NCBI GenBank assembly: GCA_020430865.1 | Contig: JAGQIY010000969.1 | Location: forward strand, 1-5,550 | Direction of reading: 5' to 3' | Length of the DNA stretch: 5,550 nucleotides | Origin: Myxococcales bacterium | Lineage (GTDB): Bacteria; Myxococcota; Polyangia; Polyangiales; Polyangiaceae | Shown here: positions 1 to 5,550 of the stretch, piece by piece | Layout: each line of letters starts with the position of its first letter | How positions within the stretch are numbered: the first letter of the stretch is position 1 | Made by a program: the position numbers and the translations under genes | Notes under the pieces: generated by a model | Told to the model about the DNA's origin: nothing | What the model saw: only the letters and a program-made list of their open reading frames with translations | Databases searched by the model: none

Positions 1-577
1 ACGGATACAGGAAGCTCCCGCTCGGGTTGGCGTCTGGCGTATCGAAGCTGGAGATATCGCCGGGAGCGAGCCCGGCGGGGTTGGTCTCGAGGCTCAGCGT
101 GATGGTGACCTGCGCGCTGCCCGACAGCTGCTTGCCATCGCTCGTCGTCACCTCGGCGGTCACGACTCCAGCTCCGCCCTTGTTTCCGCGCGGTGTCAAT
201 GCGCCGCCACCTGCGGTCACCGAGGCCAGGTCCAGCCGGTCGAAGGTCCAGCTGGCGGCGACGTCTTGCGTCCCGCCGCCGACGAGGTTTGCTCGGGCAG
301 TGAACTGGGTGGCGGAAACGGCCCCGTTCACCACCTGGATCATCGCCGTGGGCGGATCGACGACGATGCTCTCGATCTCCCCGGAGCTCGCGTCGATGAA
401 GCCTCCCGAGCCACCGCTCGCCGTTCCAGCGCTGCCCCCCGAGCCACCGCTGGCGCCCTGCCCCGCGCTGCCCGCCAGGCTCGAGCCACCACCAGCGGTC
501 TCACCATCCCCGCTGCCGCAAGCGCCAGCGACGAACGCCCCCAAAACGACCAGGCCCAGCCACGGTAGAACTCTCAC
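1..577 (-). CDS. Secreted lipoprotein with Gly/Ser-rich linker and Ig-like domain (N-terminal part; C-terminus beyond window)
   Basis: A probable envelope-anchored lipoprotein of unknown function; 192 residues are visible and the frame is still open at the left edge. The start is the GTG at 577, chosen because a strong Shine-Dalgarno lies 7 bases upstream. Residues 3-19 form a short hydrophobic signal peptide ending AGA before Cys20, the likely lipidated cysteine (Ala at -3 is a less common lipobox residue). Residues 21-60 are a low-complexity Gly/Ser/Ala linker containing SGGSGG twice. Residues about 67-162 (from IESIVVDPP to VTITLSL) look like a bacterial Ig-like (BIG2-type) beta-sandwich. 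The following region ends SGSFLYP; from memory, similar myxobacterial lipoproteins continue into a larger extracellular domain there, but that part is not in the window. No catalytic motif is seen. The gene follows the carbonic anhydrase homologue on the same strand after 143 bases. Being a coding lipoprotein is well supported; its role is not known. Confidence 0.82.
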   Translation of the reverse strand, partial: MRVLPWLGLVVLGAFVAGACGSGDGETAGGGSSLAGSAGQGASGGSGGSAGTASGGSGGFIDASSGEIESIVVDPPTAMIQVVNGAVSATQFTARANLVGGGTQDVAASWTFDRLDLASVTAGGGALTPRGNKGGAGVVTAEVTTSDGKQLSGSAQVTITLSLETNPAGLAPGDISSFDTPDANPSGSFLYP

Positions 578-720
578 TCAGCGCACCTCCTCCCAGATAC
601 TACCGGATCTGGCGGCGCTAAGCGAACGGGCGTTTGGTGCACGTCATGCCGCGTCTTCGAGCTGTCCGAGCCAGCGTTCGTGGGGTGACGGGCGGCTGCG
701 GTCTGGTTGGGGCTGACTGG
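578..720. other. Intergenic gap between carbonic anhydrase homologue and lipoprotein
   Basis: The 143 bases hold the lipoprotein's ribosome binding site. I see no stem followed by a T-run, so no intrinsic terminator for the upstream gene. A TAGTAT hexamer just upstream of the ribosome binding site resembles a -10 box but sits too close to it to be a convincing promoter. Whether the lipoprotein is read through from upstream or has its own promoter cannot be decided here. Confidence 0.5.
585..593 (-). promoter_or_regulatory. Strong Shine-Dalgarno of the lipoprotein gene
   Basis: On the minus strand this reads GGAGGAGGT, a near-perfect anti-16S match, 7 bases ahead of the GTG at 577. It fixes the start of the lipoprotein and suggests efficient independent translation. 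The other three genes in the window have weak or no recognisable ribosome binding sites. Confidence 0.85.
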
Positions 721-1494
721 CTAACGAGCCGGTGGCGTCAACTCGCTCCGCGCATCCCGCACGACCGCGTAGGTCTTGTCAGGCACGACGCGGCTGGGCC
801 CCTGGGGCGTGTGCACGAGAATCCCCGTGGCAATGCAGAAGTCCGCGGGGCGCTGGCGCACACAGCGCTCGACCAAGTACTCGAGTTCGTCGCTGATGGC
901 AGCGGCTGCGGCCTGGGTGAGCTCCGCGAGGGTCGGCACGTGCTCCCGGTCCCCCAGGTGACCAAAGCGCCGGCGCAGCAGGCTCATTTCGACGTCGTGG
1001 GAGTCGATGTCGTCGAACTCCGGCTTGCTCTCCTCGCCCGCCAGGAGCTCACTGCGCAGCTTCGCCAGGGCGCCGCACGCGGGCGTCGCTTTGGGTTGAC
1101 CAGGACGCGTCACCATCCCGAGGTCGCCCCCATCCGTGCCGACATGGGTCATGCCCATGAGCAAGAAGCGTTCGCGCCCGTTGAAGCGAGGCGCGTGGGA
1201 GAGCGCGGCCTCGAAGCCCGTCACGCCCAGCAGAGGCACCCCAGCGAGGCTCGAGAGGTTGAACGCCTCACCCCAGGCGTCGCTGACCGCGTTGATGAAT
1301 GGGCTACACAACTCGTCGCGGCAGGTCGCGACACAGGCGATGGTGTTCTCCGGGGTGAAGCCGTGAGGCGCCAGCGCACTCGAGAGCCATTCGACGTAGT
1401 CGGTCTTGAGCAAGCAAGGGCCGAGGGACTTGCGCACGCTCTGTTCGATGGCTTCGTCGAGCATGGCGGCGGAGAGCGCGTCAGGGGGAACCAC
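721..1494 (-). CDS. LCIB-like (beta/theta-type) carbonic anhydrase homologue
   Basis: A 257-residue soluble protein without signal peptide or membrane segment, so probably cytoplasmic. Its core matches what I recall of the LCIB/LCIC family, zinc enzymes structurally related to beta-carbonic anhydrases and known from the algal CO2-concentrating mechanism, where they interconvert CO2 and bicarbonate. Visible hallmarks in order are: CRDE at 58-61, AWGEAF at 73-78, SSLAGVPLLGVTGFEAA at 81-97, GMTHVG at 114-119 and ACGAL at 139-143. The predicted zinc ligands are Cys58, His117 and Cys140. Asp60 sits two residues after Cys58, as in the CxD part of the beta-carbonic anhydrase CxDxR motif; Leu62 is where Arg would be. 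The C-terminal third (about 150-257) is charged and less recognisable. The start is the GTG at 1494, the longest option after an in-frame TGA at 1504-1506; ATG at 1464 is an alternative, and neither has a good ribosome binding site. The gene begins 58 bases after the methyltransferase stop. Family assignment is from memory of motifs; activity is inferred. Confidence 0.72.
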   Translation of the reverse strand: MVPPDALSAAMLDEAIEQSVRKSLGPCLLKTDYVEWLSSALAPHGFTPENTIACVATCRDELCSPFINAVSDAWGEAFNLSSLAGVPLLGVTGFEAALSHAPRFNGRERFLLMGMTHVGTDGGDLGMVTRPGQPKATPACGALAKLRSELLAGEESKPEFDDIDSHDVEMSLLRRRFGHLGDREHVPTLAELTQAAAAAISDELEYLVERCVRQRPADFCIATGILVHTPQGPSRVVPDKTYAVVRDARSELTPPAR

Positions 1495-1552
1495 AGCTGG
1501 AGGTCATGAGGCAGCCGCGCGGCAATTTCAAGAGTCGATTCGCATCACCGCC
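1495..1552. other. Short gap between methyltransferase and carbonic anhydrase homologue
   Basis: The two minus-strand genes are separated by 58 bases with no clear terminator hairpin, promoter or ribosome binding site. An out-of-frame ATG at 1507 opens only a nine-codon frame. The small gap and shared strand fit co-transcription, with weak or leader-dependent translation of the second gene. Confidence 0.4.
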
Positions 1553-2737
1553 TCAAAGCCGCGCGGAGACTCGGTACTCGTACAGCTCCTTCTTGGAGTT
1601 CCGTTTGCGTAGCATTTCCACGTGTACGTCTCCGGCGCCGAGCCGTTGGAGCATCTCCGCATAGATGCGCTCGGTCGGCACGACGACCCCATAGAAAGTG
1701 GAGTTTCCGACGATGTAGTCCACGCTGCCCGGCCTGTGGATCAGGTCCGCGCAGCGCGCCAGGTGCTGCCAGGCGTCCTCGAAGTAGCGTTCGACGTAGC
1801 GAGCCAGCAGCTCCGCGTTCTTCGCCTCGCTGCGTCGAATGGCGCCGAGCGCACGGGTCAGGCTCTGGGGCCGATACGCGTCCCCCGGCTTCCAGTGGCT
1901 GAGCCGACTCGTCGCGACGCCCCACGTGCCGCCAATGGCGCGCCAGTCGAGCTCGCCCGCCTCCCGCGCCTCGCTCAGGTGCCCCAGCCAGTACATGTAA
2001 GGGCGAAGCTCACGCACGTAGCTCATGCGGTTGGCGTACGGGGGAGACGTCACGACTCGGTCGAAGCTCCCCCGACGCACCCCCCTCAAGGTCCTCGCGT
2101 CCGCCTGCAGGATGTTCGCGCTCACGCGCGGAGCGTCTGCCAGCGCGTCACGCACTGCACGTAGCTCCGAGGCGAACACGGCGTAGACGTCCCCCGCATC
2201 GATCGCGCGCTCCGCCTCGCGAAACGACATGGACGGGTGGTTGAAGGCGGCGTTGGAGACGCGGATCAGGCTGCGGCACATGGCCAGCTCCAGGGCATCA
2301 CGGAACCAGCCCGGGCGCCTCGCGCGCGCGTCTATTTCCCCCCGGATCCGCCTCAGCGCAAACAAGGCGGACGGCGCCCACCAGCGCTCGATCTGATGCA
2401 GAGCCGGCACCTCCGCCAGCGGGCCGGGCTCGGGCAGCGCATCGAGCATCGCGACGGCGGGTCTCTCGAGGCGCCCCAGCTGAGCCGCGGAGACACGTCG
2501 GGTCTTGACCCCTGCGAACCACACCAGGAATGGATTCACGTCCGTCGCCAGACTCGTGAAGCCGCGGGAAGCACCAACCAGCGGCGTGGTCCCGGTGCCG
2601 CAGAACGGGTCCAAGAGCCCCACCCGCGGCGGCTCTCGCGTCAGGATCTCCTCCACCAGGCGCAGCGAGTACGCGGGGGTGAGCCGCAGCAAGCCGTGAC
2701 GGCCGAGCCCCTGGTTGTGCTTGAAGGTCAGCTCCAC
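1553..2737 (-). CDS. SAM-dependent DNA methyltransferase, probable N4-cytosine/N6-adenine type (motif order I then IV)
   Basis: Predicted to transfer a methyl group from S-adenosylmethionine to an exocyclic amino group of a DNA base; 394 residues with the chosen start. Motifs seen are: an N-terminal element FKHNQGLGRHG at 5-15 followed by LTPAYS at 19-24; motif I DPFCGTGT at 43-50 (SAM binding); DVNPF at 66-70 (motif II, ribose contact); SNAAFNHPSMSF at 160-171; and the catalytic motif IV TSPPY at 229-233, then YMYWLG at 246-251. SPPY favours N4-cytosine, but N6-adenine cannot be excluded. A tRNA methyltransferase of the Trm11 kind shares the motif I style but usually has a DPPY motif, so it is less likely. 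The GTG at 2737 is preferred because GGAGGT lies 10 bases upstream; in-frame GTGs at 2803 and 2827 would add 22 or 30 Arg-rich residues. No endonuclease gene flanks it in the window, so it looks like an orphan enzyme. The target site cannot be read from sequence. Confidence 0.85.
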   Translation of the reverse strand: MELTFKHNQGLGRHGLLRLTPAYSLRLVEEILTREPPRVGLLDPFCGTGTTPLVGASRGFTSLATDVNPFLVWFAGVKTRRVSAAQLGRLERPAVAMLDALPEPGPLAEVPALHQIERWWAPSALFALRRIRGEIDARARRPGWFRDALELAMCRSLIRVSNAAFNHPSMSFREAERAIDAGDVYAVFASELRAVRDALADAPRVSANILQADARTLRGVRRGSFDRVVTSPPYANRMSYVRELRPYMYWLGHLSEAREAGELDWRAIGGTWGVATSRLSHWKPGDAYRPQSLTRALGAIRRSEAKNAELLARYVERYFEDAWQHLARCADLIHRPGSVDYIVGNSTFYGVVVPTERIYAEMLQRLGAGDVHVEMLRKRNSKKELYEYRVSARL

Positions 2738-2747
2738 CCGCTGGGGC

Positions 2748-2753
2748 ACCTCC
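2748..2753 (-). promoter_or_regulatory. Candidate ribosome binding site for the methyltransferase
   Basis: GGAGGT on the minus strand, 10 bases ahead of the GTG at 2737. The spacing is slightly long, but it is the only good Shine-Dalgarno match near any candidate start, so it decides in favour of 2737 over GTG 2803 and GTG 2827. Confidence 0.4.
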
Positions 2754-2873
2754 GCGCGGGGGACCCTGTGCGCCGAACGCAGGCCCCGAATGCGTTTCCG
2801 CACGACATCGACCCGAGCGCCGCTCACTGCGTCCCCCACTGGACTCGCGCTGGCGCGTGGCGGAGCTGGCTCG

Positions 2874-2938
2874 GCGCTCGAGCGCGGCCAGAGCAGGGGC
2901 GCGCGCCCCGAGCGGCAGACCCGTCCCTGCGCCGCTCG
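2874..2938. repeat. Cluster of three dyad symmetries
   Basis: Three inverted repeats lie within 65 bases: a perfect 12-base palindrome GCGCTCGAGCGC at 2874-2885; a perfect 14-base palindrome GGGGCGCGCGCCCC at 2896-2909; and an 8-base inverted repeat CGAGCGGC/GCCGCTCG at 2909-2916 and 2931-2938 with a 14-base loop. None is followed by a T-run, so they are not obvious intrinsic terminators. They could be operator sites or RNA structure for either divergent gene, or chance in very GC-rich DNA. Confidence 0.45.
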
Positions 2939-3203
2939 AAGCTCCGGAGTGGGCGAGAGCTGGCAGGAGACACAGGATCCCCACCCAGCCTCTCCCCGAA
3001 CCAGGTCAGCGGCGCGGCGCTCCGCCCCAGTTGCCCCCGGCAGTCTGAACGAGCTCGGAGGCTCGGGTTGCCGGACGTCGTGGGGATCGCCGCGCTCGCC
3101 AGGGGCGCTTCGATACCCGCTGCCAGGGCCGCTGAGAGCGCCGGGTGCATGGGGCGCTGCTACCACGGCACGCGGGCGAGCTGTAGGCCCGGCTCCAGCG
3201 TCT

Positions 3204-3232
3204 TTGCGTGAGCCTCGCCTTGTGTCTATGGT
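3204..3232 (+). promoter_or_regulatory. Weak sigma-70-like promoter candidate for the membrane fusion gene
   Basis: TTGCGT at 3204-3209 and TATGGT at 3227-3232 are separated by exactly 17 bases. The matches to consensus are 3 of 6 and 4 of 6. Transcription would be expected to begin near 3239-3240, almost at the TTG at 3242. This would fit the absence of any Shine-Dalgarno there. The match is modest and could be chance. Confidence 0.25.
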
Positions 3233-3241
3233 CCCCCCGCC

Positions 3242-5550
3242 TTGACCACCCCTCCCGTGTCCACCACTGATCTGGGCGCCGAGAGCGCTCGCTCCGCGCC
3301 GACCAGTCCGACCCGCTCCACGAGCGTTCGCTTCGGGTTGATCCGTGCGCTGTTCATCGGCTCGGGCTTCACCGGTTTGGTCGATCAGATCGGCTTCTCC
3401 AAGTACCTGTCGTACGTCGTTGGCTCGACCGCCTACGCGGTCAGCGCCGTGCTGGCCGCGTTCATGACGGGTCTGGCGCTCGGCGCCCACCTTGGGGGCA
3501 AGCTCTCTCATCGCGTGAAACGGCCGCTGCTCGCCTATGGTGTGCTCGAGCTAGTGGTCGGGCTGGCGGTCGGCCTCGCGCCACTCGCCTTCAAGGCGCT
3601 GACGCCGCTGTATCTCGCCCTGATCGAGCAGGCGCCTGACTCCTTGGTCTTCGCCAGCGTCGCACGTTGGCTGCTCGCGGTCCTGTTCGTGGTCGTCCCC
3701 ACGACCGCGATGGGAGCGACCTTGCCGCTGCTGTCTCGAGTCGTGGGGAGTGACCTCGGTAGTGATCCCCAAGGAAACGCCGAGAAAGAGGCCCGCCTGG
3801 GCAAGCTCTACGCCGCCAATACCCTGGGCGGCGCGCTGGGAGCGCTGATCGCCGCCTACTGGATCCTGCCCTGGCTCGGCCTCGCCGGCACGCTCGTCGC
3901 ATCGGCGCTCGGGAGTGCGGGCATCGGCGTCTTGGCAATGGCGAGCGGGAGCAAGCTCGAAGCACCCCAGCTCGCCGAGACGACACAGGAGTCCAGCGCT
4001 GGCATCGGCCTGCTGCTCCCGATTCTGGCCTTCGCCTCGGGAGCGCTGGTGTTCGCTTGCGAGGTCATCTTCACGCATCTGCTCGCGCTGATCATCGGCA
4101 ACAGCGCGTATGCCTTCGGGCTGATCCTCGCGGTATTCCTGATCTGTCTGTTCGTGGGTGCCTCCGTGGCGCCGCGAGTGCACCTGAGGTTTGGCTCCGC
4201 CGCCCTGCCCATCGGGCTGGCTGCCGCGGCGCTCGGCATGGCCATCACTCTGCCCGCCTGGGACCGCCTCCCGATGCTCTTCGGCGGACTCGGCAGTCAC
4301 GTCACGTCCTTCGGGGGCCGCGAGGCGGTGCGCGCCGGCGCCGCGTTCTTGATCCTGGTCGTGCCGACGACGCTCATGGGGCTCACCTTTCCCTTGCTCC
4401 TGCAGCGCGTCGCGGCGGATCCGCGGGTCGGCGCACAGGTCGGCCGGCTCACGGCGATCAACACGCTCGGCGCCGTCGCTGGCGCGCTGCTAACCGGCTA
4501 TCTGTTGCTCCCGAAGCTCGGCTCGGAGCGCGCCCTGCACAGCGTCGTGTGGATCTTCGGTGCCCTGGCTCTGGTCACGTTACCCGCGGTGGCGCCCGCC
4601 AAGTCCAAGCAGCGCAGCGCTACCCTGGCAGCAGCGGTCCTGGCGATCGCGCTACCATTGCTATTTCCCGCGTGGAATTTGGCGCGCCTCACGAGCGGCG
4701 TGAACGTCTACTTCGAGGGCTGGCAGAAGCCCGATGAGGTGCTGTTCCTGCGGGAGGACGTGCACGGCGGCGTGACCACCGTGACCAAGAAGGATGACCT
4801 CTACACGCTGTACACCAACGGCAAGTTCCAGGGGAACAACGGCCACGAGATGCAGGCCCAGTATTCCTTTGCGCACTTCCCGAGCATGTTCGTCTCCGAC
4901 TGGGATCGCGCGCTGGTGATCGGCCTCGGCACGGGCACGACCCTGGGCACCCTCAACGGCTATCCCTGGAAGCACATCGACGTGGTCGAAATCTCTCCGG
5001 CCATCGCCGAGGCCGCGGGGACCTACTTCGCCGGAGTCAACGACCACGCGCTGGAGGATCCACGGGTCGAGGTTCACTTCGACGATGGTCGCAACTACCT
5101 CCTGGTGCGGGCGGAGAAGTACGACTTCATCGGCATGGAGCTCTCGAGCGTCTGGTTCGCCGGGGCGAGCAGCCTGTACAGCAAGGAGTACTACGAGCTC
5201 GTCAAGCAGCACCTGTTGCCGCACGGTATTTTCCAGCAGTGGGTTCAGGTGCATCACATGGAGAACCACACCTTCGTGCGCATCCTGAACTCCCTGCGTC
5301 AGGTGTTTCCGCACGTGGCCCTGTTCTACGCCGGTGGGCAGGGCGTGCTGGTTGCTTCCGAGCAACCGCTCCAGGCGTCGCGCTCCCGCTCCCTGGAGCT
5401 TTCCGAGCGACCTGGCATCAGGCGAAAGCTCGAGGCAGGAGCGCAGCTCGTGGACCTCCTGAAGTACCTGCTGCTGACCGGAAAGGACCTCGATAGCTAC
5501 ATCGCCGACGAGGGCGAGCGGTCGGACACCCCCCTGCAAGACCTGGTATC
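3242..5550 (+). CDS. Fused MFS-like membrane region and spermidine-synthase-like domain (C-terminus beyond window)
   Basis: At least 769 residues, still open at the right edge. Residues 1-33 are a Pro/Ser/Thr-rich cytoplasmic-looking leader. Residues 34 to about 480 are hydrophobic with roughly 13 membrane segments in two similar halves: PTTAMGATLPLL (153-164) with YAANTLGGALGA (190-201) corresponds to PTTLMGLTFPLL (375-386) with TAINTLGAVAGA (404-415). From about 498 comes a soluble aminopropyltransferase-like fold: a beta-strand domain containing TNGKFQGNNGHE (525-536), nucleotide-binding GLGTG (561-565), the acidic loop VVEIS (581-585), DDGRNYL (614-620) and YDFIGMELSSVWFAG (627-641). True spermidine synthases carry an Asp-rich catalytic D-S/T-D-P motif at the last site; here it is ELSSVW, so polyamine synthesis is doubtful. 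Substrate and reaction are unknown. The start is uncertain: in-frame TGA at 3209-3211 leaves TTG 3242 as the first possible codon; GTG 3257 and TTG 3338 are alternatives, none with a ribosome binding site. The gene diverges from the methyltransferase. Confidence 0.87.
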   Translation, partial: MTTPPVSTTDLGAESARSAPTSPTRSTSVRFGLIRALFIGSGFTGLVDQIGFSKYLSYVVGSTAYAVSAVLAAFMTGLALGAHLGGKLSHRVKRPLLAYGVLELVVGLAVGLAPLAFKALTPLYLALIEQAPDSLVFASVARWLLAVLFVVVPTTAMGATLPLLSRVVGSDLGSDPQGNAEKEARLGKLYAANTLGGALGALIAAYWILPWLGLAGTLVASALGSAGIGVLAMASGSKLEAPQLAETTQESSAGIGLLLPILAFASGALVFACEVIFTHLLALIIGNSAYAFGLILAVFLICLFVGASVAPRVHLRFGSAALPIGLAAAALGMAITLPAWDRLPMLFGGLGSHVTSFGGREAVRAGAAFLILVVPTTLMGLTFPLLLQRVAADPRVGAQVGRLTAINTLGAVAGALLTGYLLLPKLGSERALHSVVWIFGALALVTLPAVAPAKSKQRSATLAAAVLAIALPLLFPAWNLARLTSGVNVYFEGWQKPDEVLFLREDVHGGVTTVTKKDDLYTLYTNGKFQGNNGHEMQAQYSFAHFPSMFVSDWDRALVIGLGTGTTLGTLNGYPWKHIDVVEISPAIAEAAGTYFAGVNDHALEDPRVEVHFDDGRNYLLVRAEKYDFIGMELSSVWFAGASSLYSKEYYELVKQHLLPHGIFQQWVQVHHMENHTFVRILNSLRQVFPHVALFYAGGQGVLVASEQPLQASRSRSLELSERPGIRRKLEAGAQLVDLLKYLLLTGKDLDSYIADEGERSDTPLQDLV

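Larger units (their letters stand above)
2738..3241. other. Divergent intergenic region of about 500 bases without a convincing gene
   Basis: This lies between the divergently read methyltransferase and membrane fusion gene. Several frames stay open because stop codons are rare in GC-rich DNA, but their products are Arg/Pro/Ala/Ser-rich without recognisable domains and lack ribosome binding sites. The region holds three dyad symmetries at 2874-2938, a weak promoter-like pair at 3204-3232, and possibly extra N-terminal codons of the methyltransferase (to 2803 or 2827). A 108-codon minus-strand frame from ATG 3150 to TGA 2824 is the best small-gene candidate but remains unsupported. Confidence 0.5.

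Noticed and set aside
602..612. TAGTAT-like -10 box for the lipoprotein gene
   Set aside because: The transcript would begin inside the ribosome binding site and the -35 match is poor.
27..716. Plus-strand open frame of 229 codons at the left edge
   Set aside because: Pro/Ala/Ser-rich antisense of the lipoprotein, which has a signal peptide, lipobox-like cysteine and strong ribosome binding site.
634..1509. Long plus-strand open frame opposite the carbonic anhydrase homologue
   Set aside because: Its product is Arg/Ala/Val/Gly-rich without domains, and it is antisense to a gene with clear conserved motifs; it is a GC-rich shadow.
2896..2909. The 14-base palindrome as an intrinsic terminator
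   Set aside because: No loop and no following T-run on either strand, and no gene ends nearby.
2237..3211. Long plus-strand open frame of 324 codons opposite the methyltransferase
   Set aside because: Low-complexity Arg/Pro/Gln-rich product with no family features, antisense to the motif-bearing methyltransferase.
2828..3511. Upstream extension of the methyltransferase frame back to an ATG at 3511
   Set aside because: The added residues are Gly/Arg/Pro-rich with no domain and would run antisense into the conserved membrane region of the divergent gene; a start at 2737, 2803 or 2827 is far more likely.
3551..4300. Minus-strand open frame of 249 codons
   Set aside because: Gln/Arg/Glu-rich product typical of antisense to a hydrophobic-protein gene; the plus strand encodes recognisable membrane segments there.
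4661..5539. Minus-strand open frame of 292 codons
   Set aside because: Antisense to the spermidine-synthase-like domain with its GLGTG and VVEIS motifs; its product has no recognisable features of its own.

Overview
The window is GC-rich, high-GC3 bacterial DNA. The best guess at origin is a myxobacterium of the Polyangia type. The main clue is the lipoprotein at the left edge: a short signal peptide ending in Ala-Gly-Ala-Cys, then a long Gly/Ser/Ala linker, then an Ig-like domain, an architecture common in that group. This is inference from style, not from a marker gene.

There are four protein genes. Three lie on the minus strand. Reading leftwards from about 2737 they are a DNA methyltransferase of the SPPY type (1553-2737), a LCIB-like carbonic anhydrase homologue (721-1494) and the N-terminal part of a secreted lipoprotein (1-577, cut by the window edge). 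The methyltransferase and the carbonic anhydrase homologue are 58 bases apart and may be co-transcribed. The lipoprotein has its own very strong ribosome binding site after a 143-base gap. The fourth gene is on the plus strand (3242 to beyond 5550, cut by the right edge). It is a large membrane protein that fuses a duplicated MFS-like transmembrane region to a spermidine-synthase-like domain.

The methyltransferase and the membrane fusion protein diverge from a roughly 500-base region (2738-3241) with no convincing gene. That region holds three closely spaced dyad symmetries and a weak sigma-70-like promoter placed so that the fusion gene's transcript could begin almost at its TTG codon.

No shared pathway for the four genes is evident. 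The methyltransferase has no restriction endonuclease beside it and looks solitary. The carbonic anhydrase homologue would act on CO2/bicarbonate in the cytoplasm. The fusion protein has a nucleotide-binding fold but lacks the acidic catalytic motif of true spermidine synthases. No tRNA, rRNA, CRISPR array, insertion sequence or clear intrinsic terminator was seen.
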